Shown here: piece after piece, positions 8,449-17,436 of the stretch | Layout of the letters: each line of letters opens with the position of its first letter | Numbering within the stretch: the stretch's first letter is position 1 | Assembly (NCBI RefSeq): GCF_002899825.2 | Contig: NZ_PPED02000004.1 | Location: 1-64,000 of the forward strand | Length of the DNA stretch: 64,000 nt | DNA from: Chryseobacterium phosphatilyticum | GTDB taxonomy: Bacteria; Bacteroidota; Bacteroidia; Flavobacteriales; Weeksellaceae | Direction of reading: 5' to 3' | Notes under the pieces: model-generated | Seen by the model: only the letters and a program-made list of their open reading frames with translations | Told to the model about the DNA's origin: nothing | The model's database searches: none | Translations under genes and position numbers: made by a program

Positions 8449-11109
8449 TTAATCTGCTAAGTTGGGTGACAACCATTTTCTAGCTTCCTGAATGCTACAA
8501 CTTCTTCTGTCGGCATAGTCTTTAAGCTGGTCATCCGTAATTTTTCCTAAGCCAAAATATTTGGCATGTGGGCTTCCGAAATAATATCCGGAAACAGAAG
8601 CTGTCGGGAACATGGCCAGACTCTCCGTAAGGAAAACACCTGTATTCTCTTCTACTTTTAAAAGATCCCAGATGGTTTTCTTTTCTAAATGATCAGGACA
8701 AGCCGGATATCCTGGTGCCGGACGTATTCCCTTATATTTTTCGGCAATCAATTCTTCATTGCTTAAGTTTTCCTGGTTGGCATACCCCCAGTATTCGGTT
8801 CTTACTTTTTTATGTAAAAATTCAGCATAGGCTTCGGCAAAACGATCTGCCAGAGCTTTTACCATGATAGAGTTATAATCATCATTGGCTTTTTCATACT
8901 CTGCCGACAGCTCATCTGTTCCGAAACCTGTTGATACACAAAATGCTCCCATGTAATCGGTTTTTCCTGAGCTTTGAGGTGCAATAAAATCGCTTAATGC
9001 CAGATATTCTTTTCCTTTTGATCGTTGAGCCTGCTGCCTTAGGGTTAAAAATTTAGCTTGTTCGTTATTATTTTCATCAAGAATCAAAATATCATCGGTT
9101 TCATTGGAATTGGCTCTGAAGATTCCAAAGATGGCTTTTGCTGTTAACAATTTTTCATCCAGAATTTTATTTAATATTACCTGAGCATCTTTGAATAGTT
9201 CTTTAGCTTGAGTACCCACCACCTCATCTTCCAAGATATTCGGGTATTTGCCATGAAGGTCCCAACTTCTGAAAAACGGGGACCAGTCTATGAAAGGAAG
9301 TAGCTCGCGCAGATCCTGATTTTCAATAACAGTTATTCCCAGATTATTCGGGGTAAAAATTTCTTCATTCTCCCAATCAATAGTAAAATGATTTTCCCTT
9401 GCCTCTTCGATGGAAACATAATCTTTGTCTACCTGTCTGTTCAGGAACTTTTCTCTGAAATCGGAATAGTCGTTCTTCAGATCCGAAACATATTCTTTGT
9501 TTCGGTCTCCCAATAATGAGCTTACGACGTTAACGGCTCTGGAAGCATCATTAACGTGAACGACTGCATTTTTATATTTTAAATCTATTTTTACTGCGGT
9601 ATGTGCCTTTGAAGTTGTGGCACCACCAATCAATAAAGGAAAGTCCAGGTTTTGTCTTTCTAATTCTGATGCGATGTATACCATTTCATCCAGACTTGGA
9701 GTAATCAAACCACTTAATCCTATGACATCAACTTTTTCTTCAATAGCAGTCTGGATAATCTTTTCTGCCGGAACCATCACTCCAAGATCGACAATTTCAT
9801 AATTATTACAGCCAAGCACAACACTCACAATATTTTTGCCGATATCGTGAACATCACCTTTGACAGTAGCCATTAAGATTTTTCCGTTCGCTGGTCTTGA
9901 TCCGTCTTTTTCTGCTTCAATAAATGGTTGCAAATAAGCTACGGCTTTTTTCATTACCCTTGCTGATTTCACAACCTGAGGCAGGAACATTTTTCCGCTT
10001 CCGAATAGGTCTCCTACGACTCCCATTCCTGTCATCAGATTCACTTCAATGACATGCAGTGGTCTTTCAGCCAATTGTCTTGCTTCTTCTACATCTTCTT
10101 CAATGAACCGGTCAATACCTTTTACCAAAGCATAGGTAATTCTTTCCTGTAATGGATTATTTCTCCATTCTAAGTCTTCGGTCTTTTCTTTTTTGACCGA
10201 TTTATGTTTTTCTGAATAGTCAAGAAGCCTTTCTGTAGCATCTTCTCTTTTATCCAGGATTACATCTTCTACCAGTTCCAGAAGTTCCTTATTGATTTCA
10301 TCATAAACTTCCAGCATCGCCGGGTTTACAATTCCAATATTCATCCCGGCCTGAATAGCATGGTAAAGGAATACCGAATGCATAGCCTCTCTTACTGTAT
10401 CATTTCCTCGGAAAGAGAAGGAAACATTACTCACTCCCCCACTCACGGAAGCATAAGGGAGATTTTGTCTTACCCAGCGTGTGGCTTCAATAAAATCGAT
10501 GGCATTTCTTCTGTGCTCATCCATTCCCGTAGCTACCGGGAAAATATTCAAGTCGAAAATGATATCTTCTGCCGGAAAACCCAGTTGGTTGACAAGAATG
10601 TCATAAGATCTTTTTGAAATTTCAATTCTTCGTTCAAAACTATCTGCCTGTCCTACCTCATCAAATGCCATGACAATAACTGCGGCTCCATATCTTTTAA
10701 TCGCTTTTGCATGGTTGATAAATTCTTGTTCACCTTCTTTTAAGCTGATAGAATTGACCACACACTTACCTTGTGCTACCTGTAAGCCAGCTTCTAAAAT
10801 TTCCCATTTGGAAGAATCCACCATGATTGGAATTCTTGCAATATCCGGTTCGGAAGCAATTAGGTTCAGGAATTTGATCATCGATGCTTTCCCATCGATC
10901 AGTCCATCATCAAAGTTAACATCCAGAATCTGAGCTCCTCCTTCTACCTGATGACGGGCAATATCTAATGCTTCAGAGAATTTCTCTTCTTTGATCAGTC
11001 TTAAAAATTTTTTGGAACCGGCAACATTCGTCCTTTCACCAACATTGATGAAATTACTCTCCGGCGTTATGATAAGAGGCTCAAGGCCCGATAATCTTAA
11101 ATATTTCAT
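8449..11109 (-). CDS. metH: methionine synthase, pterin/cobalamin/activation half
   Basis: The cobalamin-dependent methionine synthase without its homocysteine domain (886 residues). Domains in order: pterin-binding TIM barrel ([14 protein letters not shown] near residue 25, VDSSKWE), cobalamin cap and B12-binding domain with the base-off His motif [10 protein letters not shown] (about residue 415) and the later [11 protein letters not shown] and GGATTSKAH loops, and the AdoMet-binding reactivation domain with [15 protein letters not shown] near residue 815. The homocysteine half is encoded separately at 12290-13300, on the other side of a desaturase gene. Domain boundaries are clean, so this is a real two-gene enzyme and not a broken one. 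Confidence 0.95.
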   Translation of the reverse strand: MKYLRLSGLEPLIITPESNFINVGERTNVAGSKKFLRLIKEEKFSEALDIARHQVEGGAQILDVNFDDGLIDGKASMIKFLNLIASEPDIARIPIMVDSSKWEILEAGLQVAQGKCVVNSISLKEGEQEFINHAKAIKRYGAAVIVMAFDEVGQADSFERRIEISKRSYDILVNQLGFPAEDIIFDLNIFPVATGMDEHRRNAIDFIEATRWVRQNLPYASVSGGVSNVSFSFRGNDTVREAMHSVFLYHAIQAGMNIGIVNPAMLEVYDEINKELLELVEDVILDKREDATERLLDYSEKHKSVKKEKTEDLEWRNNPLQERITYALVKGIDRFIEEDVEEARQLAERPLHVIEVNLMTGMGVVGDLFGSGKMFLPQVVKSARVMKKAVAYLQPFIEAEKDGSRPANGKILMATVKGDVHDIGKNIVSVVLGCNNYEIVDLGVMVPAEKIIQTAIEEKVDVIGLSGLITPSLDEMVYIASELERQNLDFPLLIGGATTSKAHTAVKIDLKYKNAVVHVNDASRAVNVVSSLLGDRNKEYVSDLKNDYSDFREKFLNRQVDKDYVSIEEARENHFTIDWENEEIFTPNNLGITVIENQDLRELLPFIDWSPFFRSWDLHGKYPNILEDEVVGTQAKELFKDAQVILNKILDEKLLTAKAIFGIFRANSNETDDILILDENNNEQAKFLTLRQQAQRSKGKEYLALSDFIAPQSSGKTDYMGAFCVSTGFGTDELSAEYEKANDDYNSIMVKALADRFAEAYAEFLHKKVRTEYWGYANQENLSNEELIAEKYKGIRPAPGYPACPDHLEKKTIWDLLKVEENTGVFLTESLAMFPTASVSGYYFGSPHAKYFGLGKITDDQLKDYADRRSCSIQEARKWLSPNLAD

Positions 11110-11114
11110 TAACC

Positions 11115-12206
11115 TTATTCTTCTAAAATATAATAGGCATTATTTGCATTTTGCCTTAATAAATCTCTATGCTTACTTAAAGCTGTAATCAGGGGAAATC
11201 TTTTATAACCTAAATCATGCTCTCTGGCAAAATCTTCTATTTCCTCTGTGATCTCATTGTAATACATATAACTGTAGTTCGGAAAGAGGTGATGAGCCAC
11301 ATGAAAATTAAAATTCCCCAACACATTTCTTACCAGCCAGTTATTTTCTTTTAAATCATTGGTCACTTCAAACTGGTGACGAAGCCAGCTAAATGGCAGA
11401 CCGTTATCTTTATTTAATTTGGGAAAAGCATTATCAGGAAGTGGATGCAAAGGCAGCAAAACAAACAATGCAAAAATACTTGCTGAAATCACCTGTAAAA
11501 ACCATGCTCCTAAAGCCCAACCTACCGATACTTTAAAGAACACAACAGGAAGCACTATCTGATAAAAGAAGTAGAACAGTTTATAACTCACCATTTTTAC
11601 TTTTTCAATAACAGGTATTTTTCCCTGCGTTTTTAAAATCACCCTTTCTTTATCAAAAAAGTCTCTAAAGTCTCTTATAAACATCCAGTTGAACAAATAC
11701 AATGGATAAACTAAAAAGAAAAACTTATCCTGATATTTCTGCACTCCTTTAGCTTTGATCCACGGAACAATTAAAAGTAACCCACTTTGTTCGATATCCG
11801 TATCCCATCCGTCTACATTAGGGTAAGCATGATGGCTTGCAATATGTCTTTTTTTCCAGATATAGGAATTGGCTCCTATAAAATCAAAAATATGGAGGAC
11901 TGCAGTATTCAGACTTTTATTTTTATAGATATTATTATGGGCTGCTTCATGAATTAAGTTTAAATAAATTAAAACCAAAGAAATCCCCATCAATACAAAA
12001 CTCAATAAATATATCCAATGTTTCTCGGCATGAAAGAGTGCAAAAAGATATAAACCCACGTAGATCAATGGCAGCAGAACTGCCTTGATCTTAATATAAA
12101 TATCCCTATTCTCAGGAATGGTTTCTATTCGCCGGTTCACTTTCTTTCTTAATTCATTAAACAGTTTGGCATCGTCTGAATCTTTAAGGTAACTAGGCTT
12201 TTCCAT
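11115..12206 (-). CDS. membrane fatty acid desaturase
   Basis: An integral-membrane di-iron desaturase of 363 residues. The three histidine boxes are all present: HEAAH (about residue 88), HIASHH (about 119) and HVAHH (about 302). Hydrophobic segments around residues 45-85 and 210-255 provide membrane passage. Such enzymes insert double bonds in acyl chains of lipids or acyl-CoA. It lies inside the methionine operon, 5 bases before metH and 83 bases after the homocysteine-methyltransferase gene, so it should be co-transcribed under the SAM riboswitch. Position specificity of the double bond cannot be told. Confidence 0.92.
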   Translation of the reverse strand: MEKPSYLKDSDDAKLFNELRKKVNRRIETIPENRDIYIKIKAVLLPLIYVGLYLFALFHAEKHWIYLLSFVLMGISLVLIYLNLIHEAAHNNIYKNKSLNTAVLHIFDFIGANSYIWKKRHIASHHAYPNVDGWDTDIEQSGLLLIVPWIKAKGVQKYQDKFFFLVYPLYLFNWMFIRDFRDFFDKERVILKTQGKIPVIEKVKMVSYKLFYFFYQIVLPVVFFKVSVGWALGAWFLQVISASIFALFVLLPLHPLPDNAFPKLNKDNGLPFSWLRHQFEVTNDLKENNWLVRNVLGNFNFHVAHHLFPNYSYMYYNEITEEIEDFAREHDLGYKRFPLITALSKHRDLLRQNANNAYYILEE

Positions 12207-12289
12207 TACATTAAATTTTGTGGTTTACTTAAAGTTAAGATTTATAGACCAGCCCTCATTCTTGATTTTAATTAAAAAAATCTATCAAA

Positions 12290-13300
12290 TCATACAAATT
12301 CCCTCAATTTTCTTGGCTGATACTTTTCTACCAGATCAGCAATTGCTTTAATATGTTCCGGTGTTGTTCCGCAACATCCTCCGATAATGTTGATCAATCC
12401 TTTTTCTACATATTCTTTGATCTGTCTTGCCATATCATCAGGAGTCTCATCATATTTCCCGAAAGCGTTAGGCAAACCTGCATTCGGATAAGCTGAAACG
12501 TAGAACTCTGAATTATGAGCCAATGTTTCAAGATACGGAGTTAGCTGATCTGCTCCCAATGCACAGTTGAATCCAACGCTCAATAAATTCAGGTGAGAAA
12601 CTGAGATCAGGAAAGCTTCCGCTGTTTGACCACTCAATGTTCTTCCGGATGCATCGGTGATTGTTCCCGAAACCATGATCGGAATTTTAATTCCTCTTTC
12701 ATCCTGCAATTCATCAATAGCAAATAAAGCTGCTTTGGCATTTAATGTATCAAAGATGGTTTCCACCAAAAGGATATCTGAGCCTCCATCCAACAAAGCC
12801 TCACACTGTTGCTTGTAGGCCACTCTTAGCTCTTCAAAAGTAATGGCTCTGTATCCGGGATCATTCACATCAGGACTTAAACTTGCGGTTCTATTGGTAG
12901 GTCCGATAGATCCTGCTACAAATCTTGGTTTATCCGGATTTTTGGCAGTATATTCATCACAGGCTTTTCTGGCAATCTTTGCAGATTCATAGTTCAGCTC
13001 ATAAACCAAATCTTCCATATGGTAATCTGCCATCGCAATGGTAGTTCCGGAGAATGTATTGGTTTCAATAATATCAGCTCCTGCTTCCAGATATTTTTTG
13101 TGGACTTCCTCTATTGCCTGAGGTTGTGTAAGGGAAAGCAAATCATTGTTTCCTTTTACCGGGTATTCCCAGTCTTTGAATCGTTCTCCACGATAATCTT
13201 CTTCTTCAAACTTGTAGCGCTGAAGCATGGTTCCCATCGCTCCGTCCAGGACGAGGATGCGTTCTTTGAGTGCTTTGTTTAGTGATTCTATATTTGTCAT
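12290..13300 (-). CDS. metH: methionine synthase, homocysteine-binding half
   Basis: A stand-alone homocysteine S-methyltransferase domain (336 residues). The zinc-thiolate ligands are visible in GFNCALG (about residue 245) and in [10 protein letters not shown] (about residue 310), and the N terminus has the family strand [10 protein letters not shown]. In most bacteria this domain is the first of a ~1200-residue MetH; here it is separate and works presumably with the product at 8449-11109. Alternatively it could use another methyl donor such as betaine or S-methylmethionine, but the operon argues for MetH. Confidence 0.93.
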   Translation of the reverse strand: MTNIESLNKALKERILVLDGAMGTMLQRYKFEEEDYRGERFKDWEYPVKGNNDLLSLTQPQAIEEVHKKYLEAGADIIETNTFSGTTIAMADYHMEDLVYELNYESAKIARKACDEYTAKNPDKPRFVAGSIGPTNRTASLSPDVNDPGYRAITFEELRVAYKQQCEALLDGGSDILLVETIFDTLNAKAALFAIDELQDERGIKIPIMVSGTITDASGRTLSGQTAEAFLISVSHLNLLSVGFNCALGADQLTPYLETLAHNSEFYVSAYPNAGLPNAFGKYDETPDDMARQIKEYVEKGLINIIGGCCGTTPEHIKAIADLVEKYQPRKLREFV

Positions 13301-13319
13301 AGCTCTTATGCGGGTAAGT

Positions 13320-13364
13320 GACAGGACTACATCCTATCTTAGGTTAAATCGCTCCTTTAGGGCT
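13320..13364 (-). repeat. two-hairpin intergenic element, copy B
   Basis: Reading leftward: an imperfect hairpin (AGCCCTAAAGGAGC), the conserved linker GATTTAACCTAA, then the stem GATAGGA/TCCTGTC, ending 19 bases before the ATG of the metH homocysteine half. Copies A (14546-14589) and C (23087-23130) share the linker and have a different but still paired second stem. Confidence 0.75.
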
Positions 13365-13371
13365 TGATGGA

Positions 13372-14532
13372 TTAATCTAATGCTTGTTTCAGATCTGCAA
13401 TGATATCGTCTACATCTTCCAGCCCTACTGAACAACGAACCAATCCTGCTGTAATACCTACTTCATTTCTTTCTTCATCCGACAGTTTTGAATGGGTCGT
13501 TGATGCGGGATGGGTTACGATCGTTCTTGTATCACCTAAGTTGGCAGAAAGCGAGCACATTTGTATCTTATCTAAAAAGCTTCTTCCGCCTTCGATGCCC
13601 CCTTTAATTTCAAAAGCAACGATATTCCCTCCCAACTTCATCTGTTTTTTAGCGACTTCATAACTTGGATGGGATTTCAGGAATGGATATTTTACCAATT
13701 CCACGTTAGGATGATTTTCCAGAAACTCAGCTACTTTCAATGCATTCTCACAATGTTTTTCAACACGGATGGCTAAAGTTTCCAGACTTTTTGACAACAC
13801 CCACGCATTGAAAGGAGATAATGCAGGTCCAGTATTTCTTGCGAAAAGATAGATTTCTCTGATCAGGTCTTCTTTTCCTACTGCAATTCCTCCTAATACT
13901 CTTCCCTGTCCGTCAATCAGCTTCGTTGCAGAATGTACAACAACATCTGCACCATATTTGATAGGCTGCTGCAGATAAGGCGTTGCGAAACAGTTATCTA
14001 CAATAAAAATAAGGTTATGTTTTTTAGCAATCTTTCCAAAAAACTCAAGATCCAGGATTTCAATCGCTGGATTGGTGGGAGTTTCAAGATACAAGATCTT
14101 TGTATGTGGTTTTATATATTGTTCTACATTCTCAGCATCTTCAGCTTTGAAGTAAGTGGTTTCAATATTCCATTTCGGGAAATACTTGGTAAACAAAGTA
14201 TGGGTAGAACCAAAAACTGACTGGCAGCTTACGATATGATCTCCAGCATTTAATAATGCTGCAAATGTTGAGTAGATCGCAGCCATTCCTGTTGCAAATG
14301 CATATCCAGCTTCTGCGCCTTCCATTTTTGCGATTTTCTCAGTAAATTCAGTTACGTTAGGGTTTGAGAATCGGCTGTACAGGTTTTTAGGCTTCTCCTC
14401 GGCAAAGCTTGCTCTCATATCCTCAGCATCCTGAAAAATAAAACTGGACGTAAGGTATAATGGTGTAGAGTGCTCGTCAAACTGAGATCTTTCAGTCTGG
14501 GTTCTTATTGCTGATGTTTCGAAATTTTCCAT
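13372..14532 (-). CDS. metZ: O-acyl-homoserine sulfhydrylase / trans-sulfuration PLP enzyme
   Basis: A 386-residue Cys/Met-metabolism PLP enzyme. Seen: LYSRFSNPN and ATGMAAIYS in the cofactor region, YLETPTNP, the Asp of FIVDNCFATP that holds the pyridine nitrogen, and the Schiff-base Lys in HSATKLIDGQG. The GQGRVLGG stretch is typical of the MetZ (homocysteine-forming sulfhydrylase) branch, which combines acyl-homoserine with sulfide. Next to metX it would complete direct sulfhydrylation. A cystathionine gamma-synthase role is not excluded from sequence alone. A two-hairpin element precedes the gene. Confidence 0.9.
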   Translation of the reverse strand: MENFETSAIRTQTERSQFDEHSTPLYLTSSFIFQDAEDMRASFAEEKPKNLYSRFSNPNVTEFTEKIAKMEGAEAGYAFATGMAAIYSTFAALLNAGDHIVSCQSVFGSTHTLFTKYFPKWNIETTYFKAEDAENVEQYIKPHTKILYLETPTNPAIEILDLEFFGKIAKKHNLIFIVDNCFATPYLQQPIKYGADVVVHSATKLIDGQGRVLGGIAVGKEDLIREIYLFARNTGPALSPFNAWVLSKSLETLAIRVEKHCENALKVAEFLENHPNVELVKYPFLKSHPSYEVAKKQMKLGGNIVAFEIKGGIEGGRSFLDKIQMCSLSANLGDTRTIVTHPASTTHSKLSDEERNEVGITAGLVRCSVGLEDVDDIIADLKQALD

Positions 14533-14545
14533 ATAGTTTTAATTT

Positions 14546-14589
14546 GATAGAATTGCATTCTATCTTTGGTTAAATCATCCCTTCGGGAT
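14546..14589 (-). repeat. two-hairpin intergenic element, copy A
   Basis: Reading leftward: hairpin ATCCC-GAA-GGGAT, linker GATTTAACCAAA, then the stem GATAGAAT-GCA-ATTCTATC, ending 13 bases before the metZ ATG. It lies inside the operon between the homoserine dehydrogenase and metZ. Confidence 0.8.
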
Positions 14590-14600
14590 TGTTTCTACAA

Positions 14601-16139
14601 TTATTTTGTTTCACTTACTCTTAAAATGTCACCGAATACTCCTCTTGCAGTTACCTGAGCTCCGGCCCCGGCTCCCATGATGACAATCGGGTTTTCGCCG
14701 TAGCTTTCTGTATAGATTTCAAAGATTGAGTCTGAACCTTTTAGTTGACCTAATGCGGAAGTGGCAGGAACAGAGATCAGTTTTACATCCAATTCTCCTT
14801 TGTCTTTCTGCAGATCTCCATGTAAATCTCCAACATATCTCAACACATGGCCTGGTTCCTGACTTTCTTTGATTTTTTGGTATTCTCCGTCTAATTCTTC
14901 AAGTCTGGAAAGGAATTCTGGTTTTGAAACAGATGATAGGCTTTCCGGAACCAGATTCTGAATTTTTATATCATCGAATTCATTGATCAGGTCCAGTTCT
15001 CTTGCCAGAATCAATAATTTTCTCGCTACGTCATTACCAGAAAGGTCTTCTCTCGGATCAGGTTCTGTATATCCTTTTTCAAGAGCTTCGTTGATGATGG
15101 TTGAGAATTTATCGTTTCTTAAAGAAAAATTGTTGAATACATAGCTTAATGTTCCGGAGAACACTCCTTTGATTCTTGTGATATTTTCTCCTGAAAGGTG
15201 TAATAATTTGATTGTATCAATTAGTGGCAACCCTGCTCCTACATTGGTTTCATATAGATAACGTCTGTTATTTTTACTCAACGTATATCTTAGTTTACGG
15301 TATTCTTCAATAGGCAACGTATTGAAAATTTTGTTCGAAGAAACCAGATCGAATCCGTTTTCTGCCAAAGCATGGTAATTTTTTACAAAGTCTTTGCTTG
15401 CCGTGTTATCCACAACAATCAGGTTTTCTAATTGATTTTCATTTGAAAAGTTAATCAGTTCCTGAACATTTGACGGATGTTCTGCGGTTAAAACCTCATC
15501 CCCCCAATTGGCATCAAATCCTTTTTTGTTGAATGCTATCTTCTTTGAATTGGCTACAGCAACAACTTTAAGATCTATTTTTTTTCGTCTTTTAATTTCT
15601 TCTGATGATTCAAGTACCTGCTGTATTAATGTTTTCCCAACATTTCCATGGCCAATGATTGCCAGATGAACGGTCTTTGGTTTTTTGAAAATTTCGGATT
15701 CAATGATATTTTTTGTTTTTTCATCCTGTGAAGAAGTCACGACGATATTTACTCTGTTCTCTCCTGCCACCTGATTTAAAAGCAATGGGAAAACGTTATT
15801 TCTTGCCAGTTCGGCAAATACTTTATTGAAATCTTCTGCTACAAATCCAATAACAGAAACATTGTTGATACTATATATCTGAGATACTTTTCCTGATTTT
15901 CTTTCTTCTTCAAATTCATCAATAAGACAAGCTACAGCTTTTTCTGCATCATTTTCCTGGACCAATATAGAGATTCCGTTTTCTATAGCTTGCTGAGAGA
16001 TTACTCCTACACTGATACGCGCTAAAGTAAGCGCTTTAAAAATTCTTCCGTCAATTCCGATTTCTCCTAAAAAATCTTCTCCTTCAAATTTGACGATTGA
16101 TCTGTTCTTCAAAAATTTTATTTCGTTAGCATTTTTCAT
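14601..16139 (-). CDS. ACT-domain homoserine dehydrogenase lacking aspartokinase
   Basis: Reduces aspartate semialdehyde to homoserine, the substrate of MetX. Of 512 residues, the first ~160 look like the paired ACT regulatory domains of an aspartokinase-homoserine dehydrogenase, with no kinase domain. Then come the NAD(P) motif AIIGHGNVGKT (about residue 174), the GTLSYVFNNF and EPDPREDLSGNDVARK catalytic segments, and the C-terminal GAGAGAQVTARGVFGD. It starts 4 bases after metX ends. The usual ThrA is about 815 residues, so this is a ThrA-type protein with the kinase part absent. A role devoted to methionine supply is inferred from the operon. Confidence 0.9.
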   Translation of the reverse strand: MKNANEIKFLKNRSIVKFEGEDFLGEIGIDGRIFKALTLARISVGVISQQAIENGISILVQENDAEKAVACLIDEFEEERKSGKVSQIYSINNVSVIGFVAEDFNKVFAELARNNVFPLLLNQVAGENRVNIVVTSSQDEKTKNIIESEIFKKPKTVHLAIIGHGNVGKTLIQQVLESSEEIKRRKKIDLKVVAVANSKKIAFNKKGFDANWGDEVLTAEHPSNVQELINFSNENQLENLIVVDNTASKDFVKNYHALAENGFDLVSSNKIFNTLPIEEYRKLRYTLSKNNRRYLYETNVGAGLPLIDTIKLLHLSGENITRIKGVFSGTLSYVFNNFSLRNDKFSTIINEALEKGYTEPDPREDLSGNDVARKLLILARELDLINEFDDIKIQNLVPESLSSVSKPEFLSRLEELDGEYQKIKESQEPGHVLRYVGDLHGDLQKDKGELDVKLISVPATSALGQLKGSDSIFEIYTESYGENPIVIMGAGAGAQVTARGVFGDILRVSETK

Positions 16140-16143
16140 TACT

Positions 16144-17082
16144 TTATAAAATGTTTTTTATGATATTATTTAATTGTTGATATTCCATTAGGAAGGCATC
16201 ATGCCCGTGTATAGATTGGATCTCGTGATAAGAAACATTATCCTTTTTTTTCTGCAGGTTTTCAAAGCACATTCGGATTTCAGAAGCCGGAAAGAATAAA
16301 TCTGTATCAACGGAGATCATGTGCATTCGTGCCTGTATTTTCTCCATAGCAGATTCTTCGGTGTTAATGTTCATCAACAGATGATTCATCATTTTATATG
16401 CTTTTAAACTAAATCTATCGTTTAATGCATTTCCATGATAAACCAACCAGTCTTCTGATGCCAGGCGTTGTTTTTCCTGATTGTATATATTTTGAAATCT
16501 GTCATTGAGTGACTGCGGAGTTCTATAACACAGCATAGCATGAATTCGTGCTTTTTGTAATGGTTTGTCTTCAGAATTCAATAGAAATTTCTGAACCAGA
16601 CATTGTGCATGAAGCCAGTCATGGGTTCTGTGATCACAGGCTATGGGAATAAATATTTCTGCCAGTGCAGGTTTCTTGGCCAGCATTTCCCAGGCAATTC
16701 CTCCTCCGAGTGAGCCTCCGATAATGGCATGTACATTTTTGATGTGTAAAGCTTCAAGTCCTTTCAGAAACAGGGTGGCAATATCTGAGGGAGTAAAGTC
16801 TTCATAGTCTTCAACTAAAAAATTATCGTAACCGTTTCCGGGAATATTGAAACACAGAACAGTGTACTTTTTCGTATCGATGACCTGATTTTCCCCAATC
16901 AGCTGTTTCCACCATCCTTTTTCTCCTGAAACGTCTGAGTTTCCGGTTAAGGCATGATTGATCACAATAATGGGTGCGGTAAACAGCTCTTTCCCGAACA
17001 GCTGATAGCTCAACGGGATATGATATTCCTTCTTGGAATTGGTTTGATACGAAAGATTAATATAGTTTAGTTCTGTTTTCAA
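16144..17082 (-). CDS. metX: homoserine O-acyltransferase, TTG start
   Basis: An alpha/beta hydrolase-fold acyltransferase that activates homoserine. The open frame runs to 17196, but the upstream 38 codons lie in the SAM riboswitch and lack similarity to the family; the only plausible initiation is the TTG at 17080-17082 giving (M)KTELNYINLSYQ, 312 residues. Seen: NHALTGNSD (oxyanion side), the nucleophile Ser in GGSLGGGIAWE (about residue 125), Asp in SVDTDLFFP and His in HGHDAFL. First gene of the operon, 60 bases after the riboswitch. Acetyl versus succinyl donor cannot be decided. Confidence 0.9.
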   Translation of the reverse strand: MKTELNYINLSYQTNSKKEYHIPLSYQLFGKELFTAPIIVINHALTGNSDVSGEKGWWKQLIGENQVIDTKKYTVLCFNIPGNGYDNFLVEDYEDFTPSDIATLFLKGLEALHIKNVHAIIGGSLGGGIAWEMLAKKPALAEIFIPIACDHRTHDWLHAQCLVQKFLLNSEDKPLQKARIHAMLCYRTPQSLNDRFQNIYNQEKQRLASEDWLVYHGNALNDRFSLKAYKMMNHLLMNINTEESAMEKIQARMHMISVDTDLFFPASEIRMCFENLQKKKDNVSYHEIQSIHGHDAFLMEYQQLNNIIKNIL

Positions 17083-17142
17083 TTCTATTATTTTAATACA
17101 ATTGAAAATGCCACAGGAAATGGCTGAAAAGAACTTCAGTGA

Positions 17143-17246
17143 GTTATCTGTCCAAAATAATTTTGGTAGAACGTAGCACCTTCTTTGCTTGCGCAAAGGG
17201 TTGCTAAGGTTTCATAGGGTCTAATCCCTCAACCTTTCTTGATAAC
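17143..17246 (-). promoter_or_regulatory. SAM-I (S-box) riboswitch
   Basis: The minus strand reads GTTATC-AAGAAAGG-TTGAGGGA...CCCTATGAAACC-TTAGCAACC... and ends ...GGACA-GATAAC. The P1 stem GTTATC/GATAAC closes exactly, and the conserved core (AAAGG, GAGGGA, CCCTATGAAACC, AGCAACC) is the S-box consensus. It senses S-adenosylmethionine and lies between a strong promoter and metX. No clear run of T follows, so control may be at translation of the TTG start or by a weak CTGAA/TTCAG and GCCA/TGGC hairpin pair further on; this part is uncertain. Confidence 0.95.
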
Positions 17247-17275
17247 ATTTTCAATATTTGAATGAACGAATGATG

Positions 17276-17304
17276 CAAAGGTAGTTCTTTTCTTTTAATT
17301 TCAA
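17276..17304 (-). promoter_or_regulatory. methionine operon promoter
   Basis: Minus strand TTG, 18 bases, TACCTTTG, a full match to the Bacteroidota consensus. The transcript would start about 25 bases before the riboswitch P1 stem. Confidence 0.85.
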
Positions 17305-17436
17305 AAAAAAATTAATTTAATATTTGAAATCTGGCTTAAACACAAGGGTTTCAGGGGTATATTAATAAATATTCAGATGAAAAAAATTGGAATTACTTTA
17401 CAAAAAAACTAACTTCGTATGGAAAAATGATGAGAT

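Noticed and set aside
8441..8476. N-terminal 12-codon extension of metF
   Set aside because: It overlaps the metH stop and adds residues unlike MetF; the ATG at 8440 gives the family N terminus.
8449..13300. metH broken by a frameshift or by insertion of the desaturase
   Set aside because: Both halves have complete domains, their own start and stop codons and clean domain boundaries; a damaged gene would end mid-domain.
17083..17196. Coding extension of metX upstream of the TTG
   Set aside because: This stretch is the 3' part of the SAM-I riboswitch and its leader.
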